NCBI RefSeq assembly: GCF_009469605.1
Contig: NZ_SSXU01000005.1
Location: forward strand, 17,857-81,856
Length of the DNA: 64,000 bases
Reading direction: 5' to 3'
DNA from: Zoogloea sp. 1C4
GTDB lineage: Bacteria > Pseudomonadota > Gammaproteobacteria > Burkholderiales > Rhodocyclaceae
Shown: piece after piece, positions 43,987 to 55,116 of the stretch
Position numbering within the stretch: the first letter of the stretch is position 1
Layout: every line of letters starts with the position of its first letter
The notes under the pieces: generated by a model
Database searches by the model: none
Told to the model about the DNA's origin: nothing
What the model saw: the letters and a program-made list of their open reading frames with translations, nothing else
Translations under genes and position numbers: made by a program

Positions 43987-44005
43987 CTGCGACAATCTGT
44001 CGCAG
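43987..44005. promoter_or_regulatory. perfect palindrome upstream of nosZ
   Basis: CTGCGACAATCTGTCGCAG has eight-base arms around a three-base centre, 86-104 bases upstream of the nosZ start. A related sequence lies upstream of nosD. The regulator is unknown. Confidence 0.6.
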
Positions 44006-44036
44006 CGCACTCTAGGGGTGTGGAGACCGAAAAAAA

Positions 44037-44050
44037 TTGATGGCGGGCAA
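44037..44050. promoter_or_regulatory. candidate Fnr/Dnr box upstream of nosZ
   Basis: TTGATGGCGGGCAA has one perfect half site (TTGAT) and one degenerate half (GGCAA instead of ATCAA) at correct four-base spacing, about 136-149 bases before nosZ. Denitrification genes are commonly under Fnr/Dnr control, but this is only a half match and it is far upstream. Confidence 0.35.
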
Positions 44051-44151
44051 GAATCGCCGACGAGGCACCAAAAACGTGCGCCGTCCTACCGAAAACCCTG
44101 GCGTTGGCGCTAAATATCAGAAAATGCTAATGGTTTTGGGCTGCTGGCAGC

Positions 44152-45156
44152 TTAGCTTCTGGGGCCGCCGCCGGCCTGGAGCAGCACGAGCAGGGCACCG
44201 TCGCCACCGTCGTGGGGGCGGGCCTGGCAGAAGGCGAGGATGTCTTCCCGCTGGGCCAGCCAGCCCCGGGAGAGGTGCTTGAGCACCGGCAGGCGGCCGG
44301 GCGAGCCGTGGCCCTTGCCGTGGATCACCCGCAGGCAGCGGCGCCCCTGCTGGAGGGCGAGGGCGATGAACTGGGCGAGGCTGGCCCGGGCTTCGTCGCG
44401 GGTCAGGCCGTGGAGATCGAGCTCGCCCTGCACCACCCAGCGCCCGCGGCGCAGGTCGGTGAGCACCCGGCGGGGCAGCCCGACGCGCAGGTAGGCGGCC
44501 TCGTCGCCCATGTCGAGGCGGTCTTCGAAGGTGAGGGGCGACTCCAGCGCCTCGCGCAGCACCTCGCGCTCGTCTTCCTCGCGCTTGCGGGGGAGCGGGG
44601 CGGGCGTGGGGCGGTCGAGGTCGGCGAGGTTGCGGTCTTTCAGCGGCGCCACTTCGCCGGCGGCGTGGCGGAAGAGCTCGGCCGGGTCGTGGAGGGCGCT
44701 GGCGTCCACAGTCGGCGCGATGGGCTCCCAGTGTTCGATCGCACGCACGTTCGGGTTGGCGTGCTGGCGCTGGTGGCTCAGGTCGACCCGGTTGAAATCG
44801 CGGATCGGGGCGATCTCGCCCAGCGCTGCGCGGAACACCGCGGAAGGGTCGTTCTCGTCGATGCGCGGCGCGCGGCGCGGGGCCTCCGGCTCGGGCTCGA
44901 CAACCTTTGGGCGCGGCGTGGGGGCCGGCCTGGGGCGGGAAAGGTCGGCGTGGTTGTCGGCGCGCAGGGGCTGGATGCGGCCCACCTGGGCGCGGAACAG
45001 CGTGGCGTCGTCGGGTTCGTCCGGCGGCGGTGCGGCCTTGCCCGGGGCCGGCTTGGGCGCCGGGCGGGCGATGACGGTCTTCAGGACGCTGTTCGGCACG
45101 CGGTCGCGGAGGGCCTTCAGGGCGTCGAGGCCGGAGTTGCGCTTGTCCTTGCCCAT
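44152..45156 (-). CDS. Smr-domain protein with three internal repeats
   Basis: The 334-residue product ends in a Smr domain (about residues 245-325) with the family motifs LDLHGLTRDEA and VIHGKGHGS, which in relatives have nicking or RNase activity. The N-terminal 215 residues are Pro/Ala-rich and carry three similar segments: LFRAQVGRIQPLRADNHADL, VFRAALGEIAPIRDFNRVDL and LFRHAAGEVAPLKDRNLADL. Usual Smr proteins of this kind have one such segment. It precedes trxB on the minus strand but lies 73 bases behind it, so coupling is unclear. Confidence 0.88.
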   Translation of the reverse strand: MGKDKRNSGLDALKALRDRVPNSVLKTVIARPAPKPAPGKAAPPPDEPDDATLFRAQVGRIQPLRADNHADLSRPRPAPTPRPKVVEPEPEAPRRAPRIDENDPSAVFRAALGEIAPIRDFNRVDLSHQRQHANPNVRAIEHWEPIAPTVDASALHDPAELFRHAAGEVAPLKDRNLADLDRPTPAPLPRKREEDEREVLREALESPLTFEDRLDMGDEAAYLRVGLPRRVLTDLRRGRWVVQGELDLHGLTRDEARASLAQFIALALQQGRRCLRVIHGKGHGSPGRLPVLKHLSRGWLAQREDILAFCQARPHDGGDGALLVLLQAGGGPRS

Positions 45157-45229
45157 GCTTGCGAAAGGTGATTGTCCAAATGGAAACGGACCGGGGATGG
45201 CCCGGTCCGTTCGGTGGGGCTGGCGCGGC

Positions 45230-46270
<1,041 letters not shown>

Positions 46271-46384
46271 CTAAATGAAGACGCCCGTCGGCCGCCAATG
46301 ACCGGGCATGCCCGTGCGTCATTCGGAGACCCTCAAGTTTGCTTTATACTTGGCCGTTGATAGCAACATGACAACTTGGTCACA

Positions 46385-46398
46385 TTGCCAAGAATCAA
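46385..46398. promoter_or_regulatory. candidate Fnr-type box upstream of Crp/Fnr gene
   Basis: TTGCCAAGAATCAA has the TTGNN-N4-ATCAA form, with one perfect half, 28-41 bases before the start of the regulator gene. It overlaps an inverted repeat CTTGG-N8-CCAAG at 46375-46392. Autoregulation is possible. Confidence 0.4.
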
Positions 46399-46425
46399 TT
46401 TAGCCCTTTGCTCAGGAGAGGCCCT

Positions 46426-47097
46426 ATGACCGTTACCAGCTCCGTGTCCACAATTGCCCTGCGTACCTTCCCCATCTTTCAGGGGCTGGGCGATGACCGG
46501 CTGGCTGCCGTCGCGCGCTGCGCGATGATGCGACGGGTTCCGCGGGGGTCCGCGGTGGTACATGAAGGTGATCGCACCGATTTCGTCTATTTTGTTCTTA
46601 CCGGCAACCTGAAGGTCATGGTCAGCGACGAGGATGGTCGCGAAGTGATCCTGACGATTCTCGGCCAGGGCGAGATGTTCGGCGAGATGGGCGTGCTCGA
46701 TGACAGCCCGCGTTCGGCCTCGGTCGTGGCGGTGTCTCCGTCCGATCTGGTGACCATCGCCAAGACCGATTTCAAGCGTCTCATGCAGGAGAACTTCGAG
46801 CTTGCGTGGCACGTCATGTGCAACCTCACCCGCCGCCTGCGCGACGCCGACCGCAAGATCGAAAGCCTGGCGCTGATGGATGTGTACGGCCGCGTGGCGC
46901 GCCTGCTCCTTGAGATGTCCGAGGAAGTGGACGGCCTCAAGGTGGTCCGCAAGAAGGTTTCCAAGCAGGACATCGCCAAGATGATCGGCGCGTCCCGCGA
47001 GATGGTCAGCCGCGTCATGAAGGATCTCGGCCTGCGCGGCCTGATCGAGGAAACCGACAGCGGCGTGATCCTGCGCGAAAAAATTTACGATTTGTGA
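46426..47097 (+). CDS. Crp/Fnr-family transcriptional regulator
   Basis: This 223-residue regulator has an N-terminal cyclic-nucleotide-binding-type domain (about residues 20-130, GLGDDRLAAVA, DFVYFVLTGNLKVMVSDEDGRE) and a C-terminal winged helix with recognition helix SREMVSRVMKDL. The E-x-x-SR pattern is that of Fnr-type TTGAT binding. There are no N-terminal Cys clusters, so it is not a classic oxygen-sensing Fnr; it resembles Crp or Dnr. The start at 46426 follows AGGAGAGG. It could control the nos genes, but nothing here proves it. Confidence 0.9.
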   Translation: MTVTSSVSTIALRTFPIFQGLGDDRLAAVARCAMMRRVPRGSAVVHEGDRTDFVYFVLTGNLKVMVSDEDGREVILTILGQGEMFGEMGVLDDSPRSASVVAVSPSDLVTIAKTDFKRLMQENFELAWHVMCNLTRRLRDADRKIESLALMDVYGRVARLLLEMSEEVDGLKVVRKKVSKQDIAKMIGASREMVSRVMKDLGLRGLIEETDSGVILREKIYDL

Positions 47098-47172
47098 CTG
47101 GTTCGTAAATCCTTCCCTGATGGTCTGGACGACGACCGGGAAGGGACAACCAGAGACCCTGGTTTATAATCG

Positions 47173-47206
47173 AAAGCGCGGCTTCCAACCGCGCTTTTGT
47201 TTTTTG
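47173..47206 (+). terminator. terminator after Crp/Fnr gene
   Basis: AAAGCGCGG and CCGCGCTTT form a nine-base stem with a seven-base loop, followed by TGTTTTTTG. It separates the regulator gene from ftsK. Confidence 0.88.
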
Positions 47207-47238
47207 CCGCGCCTCGCAAGGCCCCGTATCGCCAAGTC

Positions 47239-49530
47239 ATGCTCAATCGCCCCTCCACCCGTCCGCTCCCCCTTCCGGAAAAGATCGCCAGCCTGCTACA
47301 GGAGGCGCGCTGGCTGTTGCTCGGCGTGCTGGCCTGCTACGTGGCCATGGTGCTTTTCGGTTACTCCAAGGCCGACCCCGGCTGGTCCCACGCCGTTCAG
47401 ATGGAGCGGGTGAGCAACCCTGGCGGCCGCTTCGGCGCCTGGCTGTCTGATCTGCTGCTCTACCTCTTCGGGCTCTCGGCCTGGTGGTGGGTGGCGTTTC
47501 TCGGCTTGGGTCTGGCCATCGGCTTCCGGCGCCTGCAGCGCAGTTTCGGGGCCGACCGGCGATCCTTCTTCGTGGTCGTATTCGGTTTCATCGTCGTGCT
47601 GCTGGCCAGCAGCGGGCTCGAAGCCATGCGCTTTCACTCGATGAAGGCCACCTTGCCCCTCGAACCCGGCGGGCTGATCGGCCTCGAACTGGGCGCGCTG
47701 ACCTTCCAGTATCTCGGCTTCACCGGCGGCACGCTGCTACTGCTGGCGCTGATCGCCGGCGGCCTGAGCCTGTTCTCGGGCGTGAGCTGGGTCGAGGCGT
47801 CGGAAGCCATCGGCACCGGGCTCGAGAAAGTCTGGCTGTTTGCCACCAACGGTTTCCAGACCCTCGAAGACCGGCGCATCGGCCGCGAGGTCGCCCAGAA
47901 GCGCGAGGCCGTCGTCGAGACCAAGCGCAAGAAGGAAGAGGCCGCACCGCCGCCGCCGCTGCGCATCGAGCCGGCGATCGTCGAGGTCGAGAAATCCGTG
48001 CGCGTCGAGAAGGAACGCCAGACCCCGCTGTTCACCGAGCTCCCCGGCGGCGCACTGCCGCCCTTGGCGCTGCTCGACGAGCCCTCCCACGACGTGGAGC
48101 CGCCGTCGCCCGAAACCCTCGAATTCACGTCCCGCCTCATCGAGCGCAAGCTCGCCGACTTCGGCGTCGAGGTGAAGGTGCTGGCGGCCTACCCGGGCCC
48201 GGTCATCACCCGCTTCGAGATCGAGCCGGCGGTGGGCGTGAAGGGCAGTCAGGTGATGAACCTGGTCAAGGATCTGGCCCGCGCCCTGTCGGTGGTGAGC
48301 ATCCGCGTCGTCGAGACCGTGCCGGGCAAGACCTGCATGGCGCTGGAGCTCCCCAACCCCAAGCGCCAGACGGTGCGCCTGTCCGAGATCCTCGGCTCCA
48401 AGGCCTACCACGACATGCACTCGCCGCTTACCGTGGCGCTGGGCAAGGACATCGGCGGCCAGCCGGTGGTGGCCGACATCGCCAAGACGCCCCACCTGCT
48501 GGTGGCCGGTACCACCGGTTCGGGCAAGTCGGTGGGCATCAACGCGATGATCCTGTCGCTGCTCTACAAGTCCGAGCCGGCCGACGTGCGCCTGATCCTG
48601 GTCGACCCGAAGATGCTCGAACTGTCGATCTACGAGGGCATCCCGCACCTGCTGGCGCCGGTGGTCACCGACATGAAGCACGCCTCCAACGCGCTCAACT
48701 GGTGCGTGGCCGAGATGGAGAAGCGCTACAAGCTGATGTCGGCCCTGGGTGTGCGCAACCTGGCCGGCTACAACAAGGCGGTGGCCGAGGCGGCCAAGGC
48801 CGGCGCGCCCCTCAAGAACCCGTTCTCGATTACCCCCGAAAGCCCCGAGCCCCTCGACAAGCTGCCCTACATCGTGGTGATCATCGACGAGCTGGCCGAC
48901 CTGATGATGGTCGTCGGCAAGAAGATCGAAGAGCTCATCGCCCGTCTGGCGCAAAAGGCCCGGGCGGCCGGCATCCACCTGATCCTCGCCACCCAGCGCC
49001 CCAGCGTGGATGTGATCACCGGCCTCATCAAGGCCAACATCCCCACCCGCATGGCCTTCCAGGTTTCCAGCAAGATCGACTCCCGCACCATCCTCGACCA
49101 GCAGGGCGCCGAGGCGCTCCTCGGCATGGGCGACATGCTCTACCTGGCGCCGGGCACCGGCCTGCCGGTGCGCGTGCATGGCGCCTTCGTGGCGGATGAC
49201 GAGGTGCACAAGGTGGTCGAATACCTCAAGGCCACTGGCGAAGCCGACTACGTGGACGGCATCCTGGCCTCGCCCGAAGACGACGGCGGCGACCTGCTGG
49301 GCGGCGGCGAAGGCGGGGAGGGCAGCGAGGCCGACCCGCTCTACGATCAGGCCGTCGAGATCGTGGTCAAGACCCGCCGGCCGTCGATTTCGCTGGTCCA
49401 GCGACACCTGCGCATCGGCTACAACCGCGCCGCGCGCCTCATCGAACAGATGGAACGCTCCGGCCTCGTCTCGCCCATGGGCGCCAACGGGAACCGGGAG
49501 GTAATCGCCCCCGCCCGCGAAGGAGAATGA
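47239..49530 (+). CDS. ftsK: DNA translocase FtsK
   Basis: FtsK links cell division to chromosome segregation by pumping DNA and activating XerCD at dif. The 763-residue product starting at 47239 has four membrane segments in residues 25-190, a linker, the motor domain with Walker [11 protein letters not shown] and Walker [15 protein letters not shown], and a C-terminal winged-helix gamma domain ([34 protein letters not shown]) that reads KOPS. The upstream candidate start at 47197 lies inside the terminator region, so 47239 is better. It overlaps lolA by four bases. Confidence 0.96.
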   Translation: MLNRPSTRPLPLPEKIASLLQEARWLLLGVLACYVAMVLFGYSKADPGWSHAVQMERVSNPGGRFGAWLSDLLLYLFGLSAWWWVAFLGLGLAIGFRRLQRSFGADRRSFFVVVFGFIVVLLASSGLEAMRFHSMKATLPLEPGGLIGLELGALTFQYLGFTGGTLLLLALIAGGLSLFSGVSWVEASEAIGTGLEKVWLFATNGFQTLEDRRIGREVAQKREAVVETKRKKEEAAPPPPLRIEPAIVEVEKSVRVEKERQTPLFTELPGGALPPLALLDEPSHDVEPPSPETLEFTSRLIERKLADFGVEVKVLAAYPGPVITRFEIEPAVGVKGSQVMNLVKDLARALSVVSIRVVETVPGKTCMALELPNPKRQTVRLSEILGSKAYHDMHSPLTVALGKDIGGQPVVADIAKTPHLLVAGTTGSGKSVGINAMILSLLYKSEPADVRLILVDPKMLELSIYEGIPHLLAPVVTDMKHASNALNWCVAEMEKRYKLMSALGVRNLAGYNKAVAEAAKAGAPLKNPFSITPESPEPLDKLPYIVVIIDELADLMMVVGKKIEELIARLAQKARAAGIHLILATQRPSVDVITGLIKANIPTRMAFQVSSKIDSRTILDQQGAEALLGMGDMLYLAPGTGLPVRVHGAFVADDEVHKVVEYLKATGEADYVDGILASPEDDGGDLLGGGEGGEGSEADPLYDQAVEIVVKTRRPSISLVQRHLRIGYNRAARLIEQMERSGLVSPMGANGNREVIAPAREGE

Positions 49531-50162
49531 TGATTCGCACTTCAATTGCCACCGTCGTCCGTGGGCTGGCGCTGGCCGGCCTGCTCGCCGCCGGGCAGGC
49601 CCACGCCGACGCGCTGGCCCAACTCAAGCAGTTCATGGATGGCACGCGCACCGCGCGGGGCAGCTTCACCCAGCAGGTGCTCTCCAAGTCCGGCCGCAAG
49701 CCCCAGCAGGCCAGCGGCACCTTCGCGTTCTCCCGGCCGGGCAAGTTCCGCTGGGTGTACGAAAAGCCCTACGCCCAGCTGCTCGTGGGCGACGGCAGCA
49801 AGCTGTGGGCGTTTGATCAGGAGCTCAATCAGGTCACCACCAAGAAGCTCGGCCAGGCCCTGGGCAACACGCCGGCGGCAATTCTTGCCGGTGATAACTC
49901 GCTGGACAAGAATTTCGTGCTCAAGGACGCCGGCGACGCCGACGGCCTGGAATGGGTCGAAGCCACGCCCAAGTCCGACGACAGCAGCTTCGAGCGCATC
50001 CGCATGGGCTTTGCCGGCGGCCAGCTCAAGGCGATGGTGCTCCACGACAACTTCGGCCAGACCACCTCGCTGCAATTCGGTCAGATCGAGCGCAACCCGT
50101 CGCTCGACGCCGGCCTGTTCCGCTTCGTGCCGCCCAAGGGCGCCGACGTGGTCGGCGAGTAA
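49527..50162 (+). CDS. lolA: outer-membrane lipoprotein carrier LolA
   Basis: LolA ferries lipoproteins across the periplasm to LolB. The 211-residue product has a signal peptide ending AHA at about residue 27 and the family core with [43 protein letters not shown] and the conserved [20 protein letters not shown] region. It overlaps the ftsK stop by four bases and precedes rarA by 21 bases. The ftsK-lolA-rarA-serS order is common in proteobacteria. Confidence 0.96.
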   Translation: MMIRTSIATVVRGLALAGLLAAGQAHADALAQLKQFMDGTRTARGSFTQQVLSKSGRKPQQASGTFAFSRPGKFRWVYEKPYAQLLVGDGSKLWAFDQELNQVTTKKLGQALGNTPAAILAGDNSLDKNFVLKDAGDADGLEWVEATPKSDDSSFERIRMGFAGGQLKAMVLHDNFGQTTSLQFGQIERNPSLDAGLFRFVPPKGADVVGE

Positions 50163-50183
50163 GCGCGCCGGTCGCAGCCCTCG

Positions 50184-51542
50184 ATGGCCGATCTGTTCGA
50201 CTCCCTCGACCCGCCGCGACTGCCCCTCGCCGAGGCGATGCGTCCGCAGACCATCACGGCGGTCATCGGGCAGCGTCACCTGCTCGGGCCGGGCAAGCCG
50301 CTGGCGCTGGCCTTCCAGTCGGGCAAGCCCCACTCGATGATCCTGTGGGGCCCGCCGGGTGTCGGCAAGACGACCCTCGCGCGCCTGATGGCCAAGGCCT
50401 TCGATGCGGAGTTCACCGCGCTGTCGGCGGTGTTCTCGGGCGTGAAGGACATCCGCGAAGCCATCGCCCAGGCCGAAGCCGCCCGGGCCCGCGGGCGCCA
50501 CACCATCCTCTTCGTGGATGAAGTCCATCGCTTCAACAAGGCCCAGCAGGACGCGTTTTTGCCCTTTGTAGAGCAGGGACTGGTCACGCTGGTGGGCGCG
50601 ACCACCGAGAACCCATCCTTCGAGGTGAACTCCGCGCTGCTGTCCCGAGCCGCGGTGTACGTGCTGCAGCCGCTCACCGCCGAAGAACTGGCCGAACTCT
50701 TCGAGCGCGCCCGGGCCCACGCCTGCCCCGATCTCGCCTTCGAGGACGACGCCCGCGACCGCCTCACCGGCTTTGCCGACGGCGACGCCCGCCGCCTCCT
50801 CAACCTGCTGGAGCAGGTGCAGACGGCGGCCGAGACGGCCGGCGTCAACCCGGTCACGCCGGCCTTCATCGACGAAGCCCTGTCGCGCAACCTGCGTCGT
50901 TTCGACAAGGGTGGCGAAGCCTTCTACGATCAGATCTCGGCGCTGCACAAGTCGATCCGCGGCTCCGACCCCGATGCCGCCCTGTACTGGCTGTGCCGGA
51001 TGCTCGACGGGGGCGCCGAGCCGCTCTACATGGGACGCCGGCTGGTGCGGATGGCCATCGAGGACATCGGCCTGGCCGACCCGCGGGCACTGGAAATCTG
51101 CCTCAACGCCTGCTCGACCTACGAGCGCCTGGGCTCGCCCGAAGGCGAGCTGGCACTGGCCGAAGCCGCGGTTTTCCTGGCCTGCGCGGCCAAATCGAAC
51201 GCGGTTTACAAGGCGTATAATGCGGCCCGAAAGTTTGTCGCCAACGACATCTCGCGCCCGGTTCCGATCCATCTGCGCAACGCGCCCACCAAGCTCATGA
51301 AAGAGCTGGGCTACGGCAAGGCCTATCGCTACGCCCACGACGAACCCGGCGGCTACGCGGCCGGCGAGAACTACCTGCCCGAAGGCATGGCGCGGCCCGA
51401 CTGGTATCAACCAGTGAACCGCGGGCTCGAAGCGAAGATTGGAGAAAAGCTGGCGCGCCTGCGCGAACTCGACCGCGAGGCCGAGTCACGCGCCGGGCAG
51501 GATGGCGTCAGTGGGTCGTCTGGACGGGATGGCTCGCGATGA
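50184..51542 (+). CDS. rarA: replication-associated recombination protein RarA
   Basis: RarA (MgsA) is an AAA+ ATPase acting at stalled replication forks. The 452-residue product has Walker [14 protein letters not shown] near residue 55, Walker [13 protein letters not shown], sensor [11 protein letters not shown], an arginine-finger SRAAVYVL and the C-terminal tetramerisation part ([13 protein letters not shown]). Its 3' end overlaps the convergent small gene at 51508 by 35 bases. Length and motifs are normal. Confidence 0.96.
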   Translation: MADLFDSLDPPRLPLAEAMRPQTITAVIGQRHLLGPGKPLALAFQSGKPHSMILWGPPGVGKTTLARLMAKAFDAEFTALSAVFSGVKDIREAIAQAEAARARGRHTILFVDEVHRFNKAQQDAFLPFVEQGLVTLVGATTENPSFEVNSALLSRAAVYVLQPLTAEELAELFERARAHACPDLAFEDDARDRLTGFADGDARRLLNLLEQVQTAAETAGVNPVTPAFIDEALSRNLRRFDKGGEAFYDQISALHKSIRGSDPDAALYWLCRMLDGGAEPLYMGRRLVRMAIEDIGLADPRALEICLNACSTYERLGSPEGELALAEAAVFLACAAKSNAVYKAYNAARKFVANDISRPVPIHLRNAPTKLMKELGYGKAYRYAHDEPGGYAAGENYLPEGMARPDWYQPVNRGLEAKIGEKLARLRELDREAESRAGQDGVSGSSGRDGSR

Positions 51543-51777
51543 AACGGGCGCAGGCTGCCCGGAAGCGCTTCGCCTTGTCGCGGTCACCGCGCTCTTCGGC
51601 TTCCTCGACGAGCTCCTGCATGAACTGGGTCAGCAGCAACGTGCCTTCCCGGGTCTGGACGAGCCCGCAGGCGATCTGGGCGGCGGCGACATCAGGGATG
51701 TCGTGGTGTTCGGCAATGATGGCAACATCCTCGTCGGTGAGGTCGCAGTAATCCAGGCAGTCGCGTATCGATAACAT
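51508..51777 (-). CDS. conserved small hypothetical protein
   Basis: The 89-residue product (MLSIRDCLDYCDLTDEDVAIIAEHHDIPDVAAAQIACGLVQT...) is acidic and helical and has no signal. The ATG at 51777 has GGAGA at proper distance; the frame is open further to 51813 without a good site. Its last 35 bases overlap the 3' end of rarA on the other strand. No function is known to me. Confidence 0.65.
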   Translation of the reverse strand: MLSIRDCLDYCDLTDEDVAIIAEHHDIPDVAAAQIACGLVQTREGTLLLTQFMQELVEEAEERGDRDKAKRFRAACARFIASHPVQTTH

Positions 51778-51915
51778 GGGTGTCTCCTCAATGGTTTGGG
51801 TGCGCGACGTCATCTGCGTACGTCTTTCTTTAAGTGTGGTTTTTGAGCTGCGGAAATCAAGAAAAGTTTAAAAATTCTGGGCTATTAACTTTCTGATTTT
51901 CATAACTTCTGCTAG

Positions 51916-53310
<1,395 letters not shown>

Positions 53311-53319
53311 GACAAATTG

Positions 53320-53346
53320 CCGCCGGCTTGATGCCGGCGGTTTTCC
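53320..53346 (+). terminator. terminator after serS
   Basis: CCGCCGGC and GCCGGCGG make an eight-base stem around TTGAT, followed by TTTTCC. Confidence 0.85.
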
Positions 53347-53398
53347 TTGGATTGCCAATCCTGTATATTAGTAAAATCTAATAAAAGGAGTGGCAAAC

Positions 53399-53761
53399 AT
53401 GAGCAGCAAGTCCTTCGTCCAGATCACCGGCGACCTCAGCAAGGGCATGGAAGCCCTGCGTGCCGAAATCCCCGAAACCATGAAAGGTTTCGGCGTGATG
53501 GCCAAGGAGGCGATGAAGGAGGGGGCGCTCACCGCCCTCGAGAAGGAACTGATCGCGCTGGCCATCGGCGTCTCGGCCCGTTGCGACGGTTGTATCGGTT
53601 TCCACGTCAAGGCGCTGATCCGCCTGGGCGTGACCCGCGAGCAGCTGATGGAAACCCTGGGCATCTGCACCTACATGGGCGGCGGCCCGAGCCTGATGTA
53701 CGCGGCCGAAGCCGTGCGCGCCTACGATGAATTTACCGCCCGCACCGCAAAGCCTGCATAA
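53399..53761 (+). CDS. AhpD-like carboxymuconolactone decarboxylase family protein
   Basis: The 120-residue product belongs to the CMD/AhpD helical fold. It carries the redox motif CDGCIGFH at about residues 62-69, typical of AhpD-like alkylhydroperoxidase-type proteins, followed by GVTREQLMETLGICTYMGGGPSLMYAAEA. It probably acts in thiol-based peroxide defence. AGGAG lies eight bases before the ATG. It stands alone between serS and the tRNA. Confidence 0.88.
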   Translation: MSSKSFVQITGDLSKGMEALRAEIPETMKGFGVMAKEAMKEGALTALEKELIALAIGVSARCDGCIGFHVKALIRLGVTREQLMETLGICTYMGGGPSLMYAAEAVRAYDEFTARTAKPA

Positions 53762-53788
53762 AGTTCTGGCTTTTTCCGGCGGAGTGTC

Positions 53789-53794
53789 TATAAT
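53789..53794 (+). promoter_or_regulatory. -10 element of tRNA-Ser promoter
   Basis: TATAAT lies 14 bases upstream of the tRNA gene. A -35 element is not clear. Confidence 0.6.
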
Positions 53795-53808
53795 CCGGCG
53801 CTTCGAGC

Positions 53809-53899
53809 GGAAAGGTGGCAGAGTGGTCGAATGCGCCGGACTCGAAATCCGGTATACGGTTTAGCCGTATCGAGGGTTCGAATCCCTCCCTTTCCGCCA
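53809..53899 (+). tRNA. tRNA-Ser (anticodon CGA)
   Basis: A 91-base gene with a complete cloverleaf: acceptor GGAAAGG pairing with CCTTTCC, CCA encoded at the 3' end, anticodon loop CTCGAAA between CCGGA and TCCGG, long variable arm as in class II Ser tRNAs and TTCGAAT in the T arm. Its 3' end doubles as the integration site of the element that follows. Confidence 0.97.
53886..53899 (+). other. attachment site, tRNA side
   Basis: CTCCCTTTCCGCCA, the last 14 bases of the tRNA gene, is repeated exactly at 60449-60462. Flanking bases differ on both sides. Confidence 0.85.
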
Positions 53900-53913
53900 A
53901 AGCACCAGTAAAG

Positions 53914-53935
53914 ACGCCCCTTTCGGGGCGTTTTT
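53914..53935 (+). terminator. terminator directly after tRNA-Ser, inside the element
   Basis: ACGCCCC and GGGGCGT form a seven-base stem around TTTC, then TTTTG. It gives the tRNA transcript a terminator in place of the one displaced to 60470. Confidence 0.88.
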
Positions 53936-54126
53936 GCTTTCTACCCCACATCCCGCCCCACAAAACAGGAAGTGCTTGGCTAGTTCCCGGTCCCCTGAGT
54001 TTTGGTAATGGGAAGCATTCCGATAAGGGGGATAGACATTTTTCCGGTCGGATCGGCGCCTACCGCCCCCTGTCCTCATCGAAATTCCGGGCGCCCTCGG
54101 CAACTTTCCCCATTTTGGGCTAGGGC

Positions 54127-54621
54127 TCAGTCCCCGACCTGCACTTCGAGGCGGGCCAGCGCCGCCGCACTGGCGAGGGTCTGCGCCGCCTGACGCTGCG
54201 CAGCGAGGGCAAGCCGCATGATCTGGCGCCCGTCCTCATCTTTGGCACCTGCCGCACCGCTGGCGAGATTGACGGCCAGCAGGCCAAGCCATGCCGACTG
54301 ACCTACGAGCGCTTCCCGCACGCGGTCAAGGCTGCCTGCGGCCATCTGCGCCGCCGTCAAGCGGATTTCAGCATCCAGCGCTTCAACGGCGTCCGCGTCC
54401 ATCGCCTGCGCGGCGCAGGCTGCAGCCCAGAACGCCGACGGACTGCCGATGAGCCGGCCCAGGTCCGCGCCCTTGACCTCGCCCACGTCGGCCCCACCCG
54501 AAGCCACCCCCGTGGCCCGCCGCCCGCTGCGCGCCCTGACGGCACGCTCCGCGATCTTGCGCCCGGCATCCAACGCCCGCGCCGCTTCAGTCTGCGCCGC
54601 GATCAGTTCACTTCGATCCAT
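54127..54621 (-). CDS. hypothetical protein of the tRNA-Ser element
   Basis: The 164-residue product (MDRSELIAAQTEAARALDAGRKIAERAVRARSGRR...) is Ala-rich and helical, of the kind seen for small DNA-packaging or accessory proteins in phage-like elements, but I do not recognise it. Residues about 35-52 (ASGGADVGEVKGA) are encoded by a 53-base stretch also found inside the vapE gene. It is the most tRNA-proximal gene, separated from vapE by the octamer-rich gap. Confidence 0.6.
   Translation of the reverse strand: MDRSELIAAQTEAARALDAGRKIAERAVRARSGRRATGVASGGADVGEVKGADLGRLIGSPSAFWAAACAAQAMDADAVEALDAEIRLTAAQMAAGSLDRVREALVGQSAWLGLLAVNLASGAAGAKDEDGRQIMRLALAAQRQAAQTLASAAALARLEVQVGD
54467..54519 (-). 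repeat. 53-bp repeat shared with vapE, copy 1
   Basis: The stretch starting GCGCCCTTGACCTCGCCCAC is shared with 56810-56862. About 46 of 53 bases match without a gap, and the first 20 are identical. It encodes GADVGEVKGA in frame. Confidence 0.85.
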
Positions 54622-54639
54622 ATTTTCCTCTGTTCGTTT

Positions 54640-55067
54640 GGGGAGGGCAGGGGGGGAGCTCCCCCTCCCCAGCCGGAAACCCGCGTCACTGCTGGGTTTC
54701 AGGCGGTTTGTGTCTTACTTTGTGGGGAGGGGTCAAAATCCAGCCCTCCCCACGTCCAATCCCAGCGCTGGCGCGGCTCCCCAGCGTTTTGGGGAGGGTT
54801 TGGAGGGCTCGCTACGGGTTTGCTCAATGGGCGTTCAAAGGGTTGGGTTCATTGACCCTACCTAAAACCCAATTTTTTCCTTTAAGCTAACCACGGGTGT
54901 TCCCTCCCCAATCCTCGAAAACCCGCACCAGCTCTAGGTTTCCAAGGGTTGAACCCGCTCGCAGACCCCTCCCCACATTTTTGGCGAAAAAGCCCGGAAA
55001 ACCACGCCGGCTATAGCTCTCCGGCTGGGGAGGGGGGGCTCCCCAAAAATCACCGCTACCCCTCCCC
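54640..55067. repeat. GGGGAGGG/CCCTCCCC octamer array (candidate iterons)
   Basis: Nine copies of GGGGAGGG or its complement lie at 54640, 54663, 54724, 54744, 54791, 54902, 54967, 55027 and 55060, four in one orientation and five in the other. Several extend to CCCTCCCCACRT (54744, 54967, 55060; complement at 54722). Nine exact octamers in 428 bases is far beyond chance even in GC-rich DNA. Position next to the replication protein gene suggests iterons, as in P4-type origins, but this is inference. Confidence 0.7.
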
Positions 55068-55072
55068 ACGTC

Positions 55073-55089
55073 ATTTCACGATGTGAAAT
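55073..55089. promoter_or_regulatory. 17-bp palindrome beside vapE 3' end
   Basis: ATTTCACGATGTGAAAT has seven-base arms around a three-base centre, 28 bases beyond the vapE stop. It could bind a dimeric protein as part of the presumed origin. Confidence 0.5.
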
Positions 55090-55116
55090 TCACCGCTTTC
55101 GACCCTATCCCCGACC

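Larger units (their letters stand above)
54622..55116. other. 495-base gene-free gap next to vapE
   Basis: No gene is apparent. Almost the whole gap is the octamer array listed separately, with a palindrome near the vapE end. It is a candidate replication origin or control region of the element. Confidence 0.6.

Noticed and set aside
53733-53963. 76-codon minus-strand frame across the tRNA-Ser gene
   Set aside because: It is antisense to a complete tRNA; such frames are common false predictions.
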